Shown here piece after piece: positions 1 through 10,601 of a stretch of 64,000 nt of DNA. The stretch is from assembly GCF_041296385.1 (NCBI RefSeq), contig NW_027183949.1:1028501-1092500 (forward strand), read 5' to 3'. The notes under the pieces are model-generated. The model was not told the DNA's origin and searched no databases. It saw only the letters and a list, made by a program, of their open reading frames with translations. Every line of letters starts with the position of its first letter. Position 1 is the first letter of the stretch. The translations under genes were made by a program, and so were the position numbers. The stretch comes from Aphelocoma coerulescens (lineage: Eukaryota; Chordata; Aves; Passeriformes; Corvidae).

Positions 1-963
1 GGAGGAGCACGATGCCGTCAGTGGGGCTGATGCCGTGCCAGGGCTCGGGAAGCCCTCGCCCAGCCCGGGATGCTCTGCGCCCTCCGCTGCCCCCACGCCC
101 GCTCTCCCCCGAGGCGTCCTGGCGCCTTCCACCCTCCCGGGCCTCGGCTCATCCCCGCCCGTCATGCCCCGCCTTCTCCCGCTGCCCACCACCCCCACCC
201 CTACCCCCCCCGCTCACTCACCAGCTCGCCCCAATGACGGATGCGGGTCCGTGGCACCCATTTGATGGCCACCTGCAAGCCAAGGGGAGCAGCGGGCTGA
301 GCTCGCCGCCCGCCCTGCCGAGCCCCATCCTCCTTCTCCTGCGCCCTCCTTTGCCCCCCGCCTCCTGCGCCCGCCGCCGGCCCCGCCACTCACCGGGGCG
401 CCGTCCGAGAGCCGCGTGGCCGCGAAGACGCTGCCGAAGCCGCCGCGCCCCAGCAGCGAACCCTCCAGGTAGCGCTCCCTCAGGCCCTGCAGCGCATTCC
501 CTGCCGGCGAGACGCGGCTGTCAGCGCTCGGCCCGGGGCCAGAAACGGCCGCCGGGCGCTCCTCAACCGCCCCGGGCCGGGTATCCCCAGATGTTGCCTC
601 TTTCGAAGGGGACACCGGCGGCTCGGGGGCGGGGGCCGCGCTGCCGAGCGGAAGAGCTCGGACCGGGGAAGACGCCGCGGACGCGGCGGGAGCGGCCGCG
701 CCGTCTGTCTCCTCGGCGGGTCCCGGGAGGGGCCGGGGCCGGGGCCGGGGCCGGGGCCGGGGCCGGGGCCGGGGCCGGTCCAGCCGGGGCCGGGCCAGCC
801 GGAGCCAGAGGCTAACAGTGCTGCCCAAGAGGCAGGCACTGATGCCCGCCCAGCGGCGCCACCGCCAGTAGGGCAAGAGCCGGGCGGAGGCGAGACCGCG
901 GCGGGACGCCCGGGGGCGGGGAGGGCGCAGCCCCGCCCGGGGCCGGGGGCGGGCCGGGCGCAT
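1..963 (-). CDS. PIM1-like Ser/Thr kinase, copy A (5' exons only)
   Basis: Minus-strand 5' part of a PIM-family kinase. ATG is at 963-961 with G at -3. The first coding segment runs 963 to 394 (190 codons) and ends with the glycine-loop motif GRGGFGSV and a gtgagt donor. Exon 3 is 272-222 (51 bases, 17 codons) and starts with VAIK, the ATP-binding lysine, and ends in WGEL before another gtgagt donor. Intron 3 runs off the left edge; by comparison with copy B, exon 4 would begin about 6 bases outside the window. A likely internal acceptor (ggcag) sits just above base 500, which would make 500-394 a 107-base exon 2 as in vertebrate PIM1. I see no matching upstream donor in the right phase, so exons 1 and 2 are shown merged. 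The Pro-Arg tract is the longest of the three copies and is preceded by a private LDRP variant. Confidence 0.88.
729..776. repeat. (GGGGCC)8 hexanucleotide repeat in PIM-A coding exon
   Basis: Eight perfect GGGGCC units on the plus strand, which are GGCCCC in the sense of the kinase gene. In the kinase frame they encode alternating Pro-Arg. A partly degenerate extension continues to about 800 (cagccggggccgggcc), unique to this copy. Confidence 0.95.
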
Positions 964-1125
964 GGCCCGGCCTGGCATGGGGAGAGGGAGGCCGCGGAAG
1001 GGGCGGAGGGGGTGGAGCACTGAAGGGAGAGCGGGACAGGGGATGCGGGACACTGGGAGAAGGAGAGGAGGAACAGGAGAAGGAACGCAGAGGGTCTGGA
1101 GAACCGCTGCTCTTGTATTGCTCTT

Positions 1126-1173
1126 CTGCTGCTGCCGCTGCTGCCGCTGCTGCTGCTGCCGCCGCTGCCGCCG
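1126..1173. repeat. CTG/CCG trinucleotide tract upstream of PIM-A
   Basis: Sixteen triplets, each CTG or CCG, on the plus strand. Read on the minus strand in the kinase frame they would encode a Gln/Arg run. Length is the same in all three units but the CTG/CCG pattern differs by substitutions. Confidence 0.85.
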
Positions 1174-1690
1174 AAGCGCTGGGAGCGTTGGTCCGCGTGT
1201 CCGTGTGTCTGTTGCCCGGGTGTCCGTTTTTGCCCCGCGCGCCCCGCGGCCGAGCCCCGCGCGCCCCGGGCCAGCACGGGCCGCTCCGGGGCCGAAGCGG
1301 AGTCCCGGAGCATCTCTTCCTCCCGCAGCCGCGCCAAACGCACCGTCTTGTTTAGCTTCTTCTTCACCAGATTGTAACTCTTCCTTGCGGCAGTCTTGCA
1401 ACTTGCCCCTGCTGCTGCTGGCTCGCCCCGCGCCGCGGTCTCTTGCTCGCGAGCAACCAAAGCGCTGTCCGCGCTTTTCGCCTGGAGCAGAGCAAAGTGC
1501 TGAATGAGGAGCCTGCCAGCGCCAGGCAGAGGCAGCCCCGTGGGAGGGCAGAGCAGGACGTGAGGAGGGAGACGTGCAGCCCCTGCGCGGTGCAGCGCTG
1601 CTCCCCGGCCGCTCGGCGTGGGCAGTGCGAGCGGCGGGGCCGTGCCCGGCGCGGTGCCCTCGTCGGCAGGGCTGTTGCTGTTTTCTTGTC

Positions 1691-3234
1691 CGGTTTCAGG
1701 TGAAAATCGGAGACTGCCGATAGGAGGCTTCAAATAAAAGAGTGGAAACACTCTTTTTGCTGAGTTCTGATGCCGGTCCAATAGAGCAGCTAAGCTCTCA
1801 GCTGTTTGCCTCCTCCCTGCCAATCCAGCACTTTCAGCCTGGAACAAAGGCCCTCTCTGCAAAGAAACTGCTGGCTGGTTTCCTTCTCCTGCTGTTCATT
1901 GACACAGGTAGAAAAGCAGACTAGTTTGGATGCTGAGTCTGTCCAAACGGACAGTGAGCTTTGCCATGTGAAGCCAAGACACGGAGTCTTGAGCCCTGCG
2001 ACAGTGTCATGGGAATCACCTTTGTTGCTGCTGCTGTCTATTGTCACTGCTGAGGGTGCAGTCCCATGGGAGCACATGCCCTGTCTCTAGAAGCCAGAGC
2101 CGAGCAAGGCACTGGGCTCTAAAATCTTCCCTTGGCAGGCTTCTGGGGTCTCCAGCATTGCTTTCAAAGCCAAACAGGGAGAAGGCAAGCTGTGTGTAGC
2201 TCTTGGTATTGTAGAGTGTCTCAAACTTGCTAAGTCCTAGGTGTTTGAGGTAAGATCAGTTTGGAAGGACTGTGAGGTAGAACTAGTGCAAGACAGAAAA
2301 GGGGAGCATAGAAGGGAAGCAATTAATAGTATACGGGAACATCTTGGGTTGTTTCTTTCCGTTTGCATGTCCCTTCTGGGAAGCTGTTTTGCTTTTGCAA
2401 GAATCTTGTCCACAGTGATGTTTGCTCTTTTCAAGACCCTTTCCTGGAGACCGAGCTGGAGCTCCTGTCACAAGATGTGCCATCACATGCAGCTTCTCTT
2501 GGCTTGCCACACTGTGCGTGCAGCAGGACTCTTGCAGCAAAGCAGGACCAAGGTTTTGAGAGCTTGACAACTTGTCCTTTCTCCTCCTGGTGGACTAGCG
2601 AGTTGTGCCGTGGGTAAGGTTTTCGTCGTTACTGTTGTAGGCTAAGGAAACAGGAGGAGGGGGTAGCAGCAATTGTTAGGCTGGCTGAATGGAGAGAAAG
2701 AATCTCCGGAGCCTGCAGCCAGAAGTGGAGAGCTGGGGGCTAATCCTTCCAAGCTCTCAGTGGACATCTTGCAAGTGAGCTGGACTGTGAAAATGGTCTG
2801 ACAGAGGCAGTTGGTTTCTGAGTTCAGCGTAGATACTTGCACATCTGGTGCGTTGGTGCTCAAATCGAGAGTGCAATCGGTTCACAGGAAGCAGCAGAAG
2901 AAGCTGGAGCTCGCCGAGCAGGCGACTGAAAGAATCTGCAAAGGAGAAATGCGGGAAATGACTTGGTGTACCTTGCCTGGAAGAAGGGTAGTTTTTTTGA
3001 ATAATTCCTAATCCGTTCCCTTGGCTTTTGACTTTCCTAACAAGGCCATTTGCATTCCCGATTCAGCACGAGTGAGAGGCCCGGGCTTACGGAAGTGCGC
3101 CAAAGATTCCTCCGCAGTGACGCTCAGGTGGAAAGAGGAGCGGGGCGCCTGAGCAGCCTCCGGGGAAGCATCCCGCGAGGTGCAATTTGCGCCGTGCTGG
3201 GAGAGGAGCAGGGGGAGAAGGATGGGCCTTGCGT
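1691..3234. other. No gene recognised (5' flank of PIM-A)
   Basis: Lower-GC sequence beyond the CpG island. I see no recognisable protein, RNA gene or mobile element. Short open frames are present on both strands but resemble nothing known to me. Confidence 0.5.
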
Positions 3235-3261
3235 AGCAGCAGCAGCAGCAGCAGCAGCAGC
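3235..3261. repeat. (AGC)9 microsatellite
   Basis: Nine perfect AGC triplets within a second, smaller GC-rich patch at about 3.05-3.5 kb. The same length in all three units. Confidence 0.95.
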
Positions 3262-4406
3262 AAGTTTGGGCCGCAGGACATTGGGCCTGCGCCGCTGCCC
3301 CACAATGGGCGGGCGTGTTCCCGGGGCTGCGGCCCTGGCACCGCGTCCACTGAGCTGCCGACGCTGCGGGAGCTCCCCGGGCTGGGCTCGGGGTCCCGCT
3401 GGGACTGGGCAGCAGGCTGTGCTCTCACTGTGGTCAGCAGCAGCGGGACGTACCTCTGGACATCCACGTCTCCTGCTGCTGGGAAGAAGCAATGAAGCGA
3501 GTGCAGAAGTTCTGCTTCCTCTTTCTCCCGGTGGATTTTTTCGTTTCATTCCACACTCCAGAGGCAATTTCTGTGCTGGCCTCTGGCAGCTGATTCTATT
3601 TCAAGAGCACCAGCAACAGGGCTGTGTTTGAGCGCTGTGAATGTGGCCTGTATGGCTTTCATTCTCCTCGACTTTTTGCTTATAGACCTGTGAACATTTC
3701 AAGATCTGCTAATCAGGATGCCTGCAACAAAGCATCTGAATTCCCCATCAGAAAAGCACTGTGGCTAGCACCGATCAAAAGAGGCAATTGCAGTTTTTCA
3801 GATAAAATTCAAGTGGCAACCAGAAGAGGGGGAAGAGCAGCCATGATCTGTAATTCCCAAGGCAAACGCAAGAAAAGCCTCCTGCTGTCACCTGAGGATG
3901 AGTGAAACGGTGCTGGGAACAGTGCTGGAACCGGATCCTTTCTTTCTCTGAAGGTTGCATCAGGGCAGCACAGCCGGGCTCTGAGGAATCAGGTCTGTTT
4001 GTGGCTGATTGTGTCTCTAGTCCAGAAATTCACCGGGAAAAACCTCTTGGGAAGCCGAGGCACAAGCAGGTGGGAAGGGGCTGGCGCTGCTGCTGCTCTT
4101 GGCCAGGAGCCCCGGCTGTGCCGGTACAGGGCCCACTGCGCGGTGGCTCCTGCTGCTGCCAGAGCTGGGCGGGTCTCAGGGACCGGGAATGGACACGGGG
4201 GACAGCAAAGGCTGTGGGGGGCTGCAGCGATGTTCACACATGGGCCAGCGCCAGCACAGAGCTTCAGCCCCGCAATTATCCCAGAGGGAAATGCTGGGGA
4301 AAGGCTCCATTTCAGCTTTCCTTTACTCATCACTGTGAAGTGACCAAAATAAAAGGAGAACAAGCAGAGCCCGATCTCTTCTCCTTCGGAAGGAGTCCCA
4401 TGCCTT
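3262..4406. other. No gene recognised; small GC-rich patch then unique sequence
   Basis: The first part continues the GC-rich patch around the AGC tract; the rest is ordinary sequence with no recognisable coding content. Confidence 0.5.
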
Positions 4407-4705
4407 GGGCTGTGAGAGGCCATGAGGGGCTGTGAAGGGCTGTGAGGCGCCATGAGGGCTTGTTAGGGGCTGTGAAGGGTCATGAGGAGTCGTGAGGGGC
4501 CGTGAGGGGCCATGAGGGGCCATGAGGTGCTGTGAGGGGCCATGAGAGATTGTTAGGGGCTGTGAAGGGTCATGAGGGGCCATGAACTGTGAGGGACTGT
4601 GAGCTGCCATGAGGGGCCCTGGGGAGCTGTGAGGGGCACCGAGGGGTCATGAGGGGCTGTGAGGGGCCTTGAGGGGCCATAAGGGTCTCTTAGAGGCTGT
4701 TGGAG
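4407..4705. repeat. 10-bp minisatellite
   Basis: About 28-30 imperfect copies of a 10-base unit of the form gggcYRtgag (commonest forms gggccatgag and gggctgtgag). The His/Ser/Pro-rich frames on the minus strand here are products of the repeat, not genes. Confidence 0.93.
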
Positions 4706-4708
4706 GCC

Positions 4709-5020
4709 AGGCGCCTCATGGAACCAAGGGTCAGTTATGACACTGTGCAAGCAAGGAGATCATGGTTGACAGTACAGAACTTCATGGAACCACAGGCCCA
4801 TTGTTACACAGCAGGGCCGCAGAAGCAAGGAGATCATTGTGACACTACACAACCTCATGGAATCAAGGCGTCCATGTTACGCTACTGAACCTCATGGAGC
4901 CAAGGGTCCATTGTGACACTGCGGACCCAAGGAGACTGTTGCTGACAGAACGAAAGTTCATGGAACCAAAAGTCCATTGTGACATCGTGGGGCCTCATGG
5001 AAGCGTGGAGACCATTATGA
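4709..5020 (+). repeat. 37-bp minisatellite, block 1
   Basis: Diverged tandem copies of a unit containing cctcatggaaccaagg and ccattgtgacactgc. Clear anchors at 4853 and 4890 are 37 bases apart. Confidence 0.88.
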
Positions 5021-5851
5021 CACTTTGTTACTATCTGATTTACACCCAGAAGGGCAAAGAAAACAAAATCTCTGAGTATAAAAAGGAAAGAACTTTGAAG
5101 GTTCAAAATATTCCCAGAGATGAGATTAAAACCAAACGAGATTAAATGTTGGTGCCAAAAAAATGGGTATCTGTTTATCTAATGGTAAGAGAGGCAAAGC
5201 GAAAGACGGAGAAAAGTAGAGAAGAGTTAGAAAAAGCCAAGGTTACTCTAAAAGCATAGGATAAGTCACCACCACACTGTGCTACCTTTGTTGCTGCTGA
5301 GACAGGGTGGGGGAAGTGGAGAAGTTTTTGCCTTTTTTTTTTTCTGCTGTTTGAAGCGTCTTATCTGCCTCTTCCCATCTCTGGAGCAGTTTGGCTGGAA
5401 AGCGGCAGCCCGTCCTCCAAGATGCAGGCTCCATGCTTGCAGCTGAACCTCGGTCCGCCTGGGACGAAGGAGCAGGGGTAGGGGTTGCACAGCTCACTCG
5501 GGATTTCAGTCCAGGGTGAAGGATTGGGGGGTTCTCCCCAGGCGGGCGGCGTCGGCTCCCGGAGGCCTCAGGGTGTCTCGTGGCTGGCGATGGTGGTGGT
5601 GTGGGGAAAGGCAAAGGGCAGGGATTCTACCTTTCGCTTTCGCCTCCACATTTTGCACCAGTTTTGCCTTCCTTTTCATGGGCCTCAAGGCGGGCTATGC
5701 ACGGCCCGTACGGCACGTAGTTTCCAGGCGTTCAAAAGTGATTATGATAAGCAGCCATAATGACGAAGCACTTTTGAAGCCTTTCTGGTGCTGAGCAGTG
5801 ATAATGACAAAGCATTTTTTGGAGCCTTTCTCCTATGATTAGGCTCTTGCA
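5021..5851. other. No gene recognised; spacer between 37-bp blocks
   Basis: A-rich sequence, a T-run near 5332-5343, then a GC-rich patch near 5.4-5.6 kb. At its end the motif ataatgac plus flanks occurs twice, 44 bases apart (5757 and 5801). No coding content recognised. Confidence 0.5.
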
Positions 5852-6730
5852 CACTTCAGAACCAAGGGGCCATTGTGACACCGCAGGGCCTTGTATAACC
5901 AAGGGGTCATTGTAGCACGGCAGGGCCTCGTGGAATCAAGGGGATCGCAGTGACACTGTGGGGCTCCATGAGGCCACGGGGCCATTCTGACTGTGTGGAA
6001 GCAAGGATACCATTGTTACGCTACGGGGCATCACGGAACCAAGGAGGCCATTGTGAAGCAGCGGGGGAACCCGCTGAGACTATTATGACACTTCAAGGCC
6101 TTGTGACACCGAAGGGCCATTGTGGACCTGCAGGGCCTCGTGGAACCAATGAGACCATTGTGACATCACAGGGCCTCATGGGAGCCAGGGGCCATTGTGA
6201 CACAGCCAGGCCTCATAGAACCAAGGGGCCCTTAGGACACTGCGTGGCACCATGGGGCCAAGGAGACCACTGTGACACTACAGGGCACCACGGAACTAAG
6301 AACTACGTAACAGTAAGAGGCCCAATGGAATCAAGGGGCCATTGTGACACCACAGGGCCTCATAGAACCAAGGAAACCATTGTGACACTGCAAGGTCTCA
6401 TGGAAGCAAAGGGCCAGTGTGACACAGCCAGGCCTTGTGGAACCAAGGGGCCACTGTGATCCTGGGGAGCCCAATAGAACCAAGGAGCCATTGTGACACT
6501 GCAGGACCTTATGGAATCATGGAGACCACTGTGACACTCTGTGACCTCATGGAACCAGTGGGCCATAGTGTTATTTTGCAGCCCCATGGAAGCAAGGAAA
6601 CCGTTTGGACACAGCAAGGCCTCATGGAAGCAAGGGGCCTTTGTGCCGCTGTAGAGCCAAGGAGACCACTGTGATATTGCTGGGCCTCAGGGGAACAAAA
6701 CTGTGATGCTGCAGGGCCCCAAGGATCCAA
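5852..6730 (+). repeat. 37-bp minisatellite, block 2
   Basis: Longer block of the same 37-base unit as block 1, here with the form cagggcctcatggaacc followed by aaggggccattgtgaca. The anchor cagggcc recurs at 5884 and 5921. About two dozen degenerate copies. Long open frames here follow from the 37-base period and are not treated as genes. Confidence 0.92.
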
Positions 6731-6769
6731 AGAACATGGAACAGGACTGGTTGGCTTGGCCTCCTGGGG

Positions 6770-7665
6770 CCACCTGCCTGGTCCGGCTGACCTTGGCATG
6801 TTGAGGGTTGCTTCTCATCTGCCCCTGAAATGCTGGAGTTCCTTGCTTTCCTTTCTGTGGGAAAGAACTGTCCTTCTCCTCCAGGGACCCATGGCTGAAA
6901 TTAGGATTCTACCTCCAAATTTGATTCTATCCGAGGATTGTTCCCATGTGAAACCTGCCAGGACAGACAGCTCAGGCTGGCCTTGGCCTCTTAGGGGCCA
7001 CCTCTCATCTGCCTTCAAAACACGGGGGGGGCTGTGCTTTTCTTCCCATGGAAAAAAACATCTTTCAAGTCCAGCCATCCATGGCCAAAACTGGGAATCC
7101 ACCTCTGAAATTCCATCTATCCAAGGAATAGCTCCCAGACAAAAGCTGCCAGGAATGTCCAGCTCCCCTTGCATTCCTGAGGGCCAGCTCTCATCTGCCT
7201 TTGAAACACTGGGGCTCCTCACTTTTCTGCCAATGGAAAAGAACTGTCCTTCTTGGCCAGACGTCCATGGACAAAACTGGGATTTGGCCTCCCAAATTCC
7301 CTCTATCCAAGGATCGCTCCAAGACAAAAGCTGCCAAGACAAACAGGTCTGGCTGGCCTTGGCCTCCTTGAGCCACCACTAATCAGCCTTTGAAACCCTG
7401 GGGCTCTGCCCTTTCCTTCCTGGGGAGAAGAGCTGTCATTCCGGTCCAGGCACCCACAGCTGAAATGGAACTCCACCTCCAAAACTCCCCATATGTCCAA
7501 GGGTTGCTTTCAGACAGAAGCTGCAAGGACAGACAGGTCTGGCTTGCCTTGGCCTCTGGTGGCTGCCTCTCATCTGCCTTCAAAACACTGGGGTTCTGTG
7601 GTTTCCTTCCTGTAGAAAAGAACCGACCTTCTTGTCCAGGTGCCCGTGGCCTCAAGCACATGATC
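6770..7665. repeat. 188-bp tandem repeat, about five copies
   Basis: The anchor ctcatctgcc (with variants) recurs at 6814, 7004, 7190, 7379 and 7569, so the period is 186-190 bases. Each unit carries an aaaactgggg-like segment, a pyrimidine-rich stretch and a gctgccaggacagac-like segment. Copies are clearly diverged from each other. Confidence 0.9.
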
Positions 7666-10601
7666 ACTACATAGGGACAAAGGGGCTCTGTGCTCAGTGG
7701 AGTGGAGCCTGAGGACAGTGGAGGAGAGTCCTGGGAGGGCTTGAAGGGTGGTTTCAGAGATGGTGGATCCTTTTGACATAGTAGAGAACAGCCGGCAAAA
7801 GAAAGAATTAATGCAAAGGGCAGGTGGGGAGGTCCAGACTGGACACAAGGAGAAAGGAATTTCTCTCCCAGGGCAGTGCTGTGGTGCCACGTGTCCCCCA
7901 GAAGGAGTCTGGAGCAGCCCAAGGCTTTGCGTGCCAAGGCAGAGCCAGGCAGGCCGCAGAGCCATCAGCAAAGGAAGGGGCCGGTGAGGTGGGGCAGCCG
8001 GGGGGATGAGGACAGCCTGCAGGGACAGAGACACAGGGCACGGACACTGTAGGACAGCCTGGGCCGGAGAGGGCAGAGGGATGTGCAGAAGCTGCAAGGC
8101 CCTGACAGAGGCAACTTCTGCAGCACTTTGGCCAGGGCTGCTGTCCCTGCCCCTGGGGCCAGTTGGGAGACAAGTGACCCTTGCAGCCCTGGGGCCTCAT
8201 TGCCTCTTTTTTGCTGCTCAGCAGCATGGCAGGGGCCACCCCATGGTCCTGCCCTTGGCATTGCACATGCCCACATCCCAGTGCCCCGGGAAGAGTCCCG
8301 AGCAATGAGGGAGGGACAGGATCTGCCTTTCCAGCGGCTGGGGCACTGCCTGCAGCCAGCCCGGGCACGGCACAGAGGCACAGAGGGGTTCCATCAGTTA
8401 GGGCTGGGAAGATGCTGACAAGTGACCGGGGGAGAATCATTCCCAGCCCTTGACACAGGAAGCCTCTGGCTGCAGGACAAAGCAGCTGCAGTTCCTGAAA
8501 TGATCTCCTCAAGCTGGAACATACCACTGACTGTGGATTCAGGAAGTACATTCTCTGAGTATCCCTGGTGTAGAACATGAGGACATGCTCAGGGCTTAGG
8601 CTCAGTCCAGTAATATTTCCAAGACAAGCCTTTCTATAAAGATGAAATTTCCTGAGAGTGTTTTCCGTTTCCTACTCTTGCGGAATGGGAGGGGGGGAAG
8701 TGATAAAGGAATTCTTCATTTTTAAGAGTCCCTAAGGCATGGGAAGTGAAACTTGAGTGCTCTGCAGGAGTTTCCTAAAGTGCTTTCAAGGCACTCCTCT
8801 GCCCACGGAGAGCACCGGCATCACCTTTGCTGGACCCGCCAGGCTTAGTCTGACCTGTCCTTTCTCCCACCTGCAAACAGAACCTGTCCCCAGCCAGTGC
8901 CCTGCACACAGGCAGGTTTCTGTAGGGCCAAGGAGAGTGCACAGAGATATGGGGTCTGTGAGTGCTGGCAGGAAGAGATCAGGCACAGGGAAACATCTCC
9001 AGGAGGAAGATCTTCAGCAAGCAGAGAGAAGATCAGGCAATGAGAGAAAACAAAAGGCAGAAATGTTGTGGCACGGAGAGCTTAGAGACCTCCACAGGAT
9101 GCCCTCGAGTGCAGCCCCTCCCTCTGAACAAGCCCCCTCCCCTCCTCTCTCCCTCAGCCAAGCCTCTGCCCTCAGGGCCGGGGCTCCAAGGCGTGAAGCC
9201 CCTCCTGTGCAGGCAGAGCTGCAGCAGAGCTGTGGGGCAGCTCTGCGGTCCCGGGCCCAGTTCCCTCTGCAGAGCACAGGGCCGGGAGCATCTGCCTGGC
9301 ACTGGGGGGCTCTGGGAGGGGGCACAGCTGGCTCAGCTGGCTCAGGGTGACGCTGTCCCCAGTGCCCGGCTGTGGGCAATGCAGCCAGGGAAGGAGCTCC
9401 ATCTCCCTACATCCAATGCCATCATTAGGACACTTGGCTTTCTTCTTGAGGATTCCCCCTAAGCTCGGAGCTTCCCTCCAGGACGCAAACAGGTCGTGTA
9501 GCATCTTTGTGTTACCTGAAAGCCCCACAGTGAGACACAAAAGTTTGATGATGGACAAAGTGCTGTTGGGTTGGTGAAATGAGCCATGTGTGTATTTGGC
9601 TACCAATGTGGGGCTGAGACCTCGAGAAGGGGGTGGACATTTGATGGGCTGTGGTGGATCGATCTGCTCTCAGCAGTGTTGGGATGGTTTCTAAGGGAAA
9701 TATGGGAGGGTGATTATCCTCTGTCTGACAAGGGTGAAAGCCCAGAGGATCTTGGAACAGGACAGAGTGACAGAGCACCTCCCCTCACTCTCCACTCACC
9801 GCCTTGCCTCACAGAACTCGCTCTATTCTCCCCGAGGGCAGCAGCAATGCTGAGTGTTTCTGACATCCAAAACCAGTCAGCCGGGGAGATGAAGAGGAGC
9901 TGTAAAAACCTCTAGAACACTTTAACAGCTTTTGCCATTCCTGTTCTTGGGCCCTGGGAGTGCCCTTGTGTTAGCTGGGGTTTCAAAGTGTTAACACCAG
10001 GACAGGTGGCTGTCCCCCTCCCACTTCTGCACAGCAAGGCTGAATTATAAAACCCCCCGGAGCAATTGCCCTGAAACTCATGTCGCACGCAGCCAGCACC
10101 AAGCAGGGCTGCGGCTGGAGCTGAAGGAAGATCTGCTAGAAAAACAGAAGGGTGTTGTCGGTGATGGAACACGGACTTCGCCGGCCGCATGCAAAGCCAA
10201 ATTTCCTCGCACGAGTCACATCTTTATATACTGTTCCAAACCCACAGTTCAGCAGCTACAAACTTCAGCTTCTAAGGTTATATGTTTTACATCTCCAAGG
10301 GCTACAGATTACCATCTCCTCGCCCAATCTCCCGTTAACTATCCTGCTCTTTGTCTCGCCTCTTGCTCTTTGTCTCGCCTCCTGCCAGACGCGGCCCCGG
10401 CCCGCCCCGTCTCTCGTCTCTCGCAAGGCCCCAGGCCAGCCAAAGCCGTTCTCCGTGGCGACACTCTGAATCCCCATAAGGTGTCAGTGTGTGACAGGAG
10501 AAGCATTTGTGGGACATGGCTTTGATTTGGCTGAGAGCCGTTTCCCTTAAGCTGTCACTGACTTTTCTCCATGAACAGGTCCCCATGTCCACACACAGCC
10601 A
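7666..10601. other. No gene recognised between 188-bp repeat and receptor relic
   Basis: About 2.9 kb of mixed composition. I recognise no conserved protein, tRNA or rRNA. A tttatata element near 10224 and short runs of ctctttgtctcgcc near 10.34-10.38 kb could be remnants of a mobile element, without support. Confidence 0.45.

Larger units (their letters stand above)
360..1690. promoter_or_regulatory. CpG island over the 5' end of PIM-A
   Basis: A GC-rich, CpG-dense stretch covers the first coding segment and its upstream flank, then falls away abruptly after about 1.7 kb. This is the usual setting of a vertebrate CpG-island promoter. I could not place a transcription start or a TATA box. 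Unannotated open frames run in several phases, as expected for GC-rich DNA. One open frame is continuous with the kinase frame up to an ATG at 1401-1399 (146 extra codons). Confidence 0.6.

Noticed and set aside
729..776. C9orf72 locus, because of GGGGCC repeats
   Set aside because: The flanking exons are clearly PIM-kinase and nothing of C9orf72 is present.
4323..4750. His/Ser/Pro repeat proteins on the minus strand
   Set aside because: They are translations of the 10-bp minisatellite with no other coding sign.
5950..6459. 169-codon Gly/His/Thr-rich protein on the plus strand
   Set aside because: It lies wholly in the 37-bp minisatellite, and the repeat period explains the open frame.
4407..7665. 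CRISPR array
   Set aside because: The repeats are directly abutting, degenerate minisatellites of 10, 37 and 188 bp, without spacers or cas genes, in a vertebrate genome.
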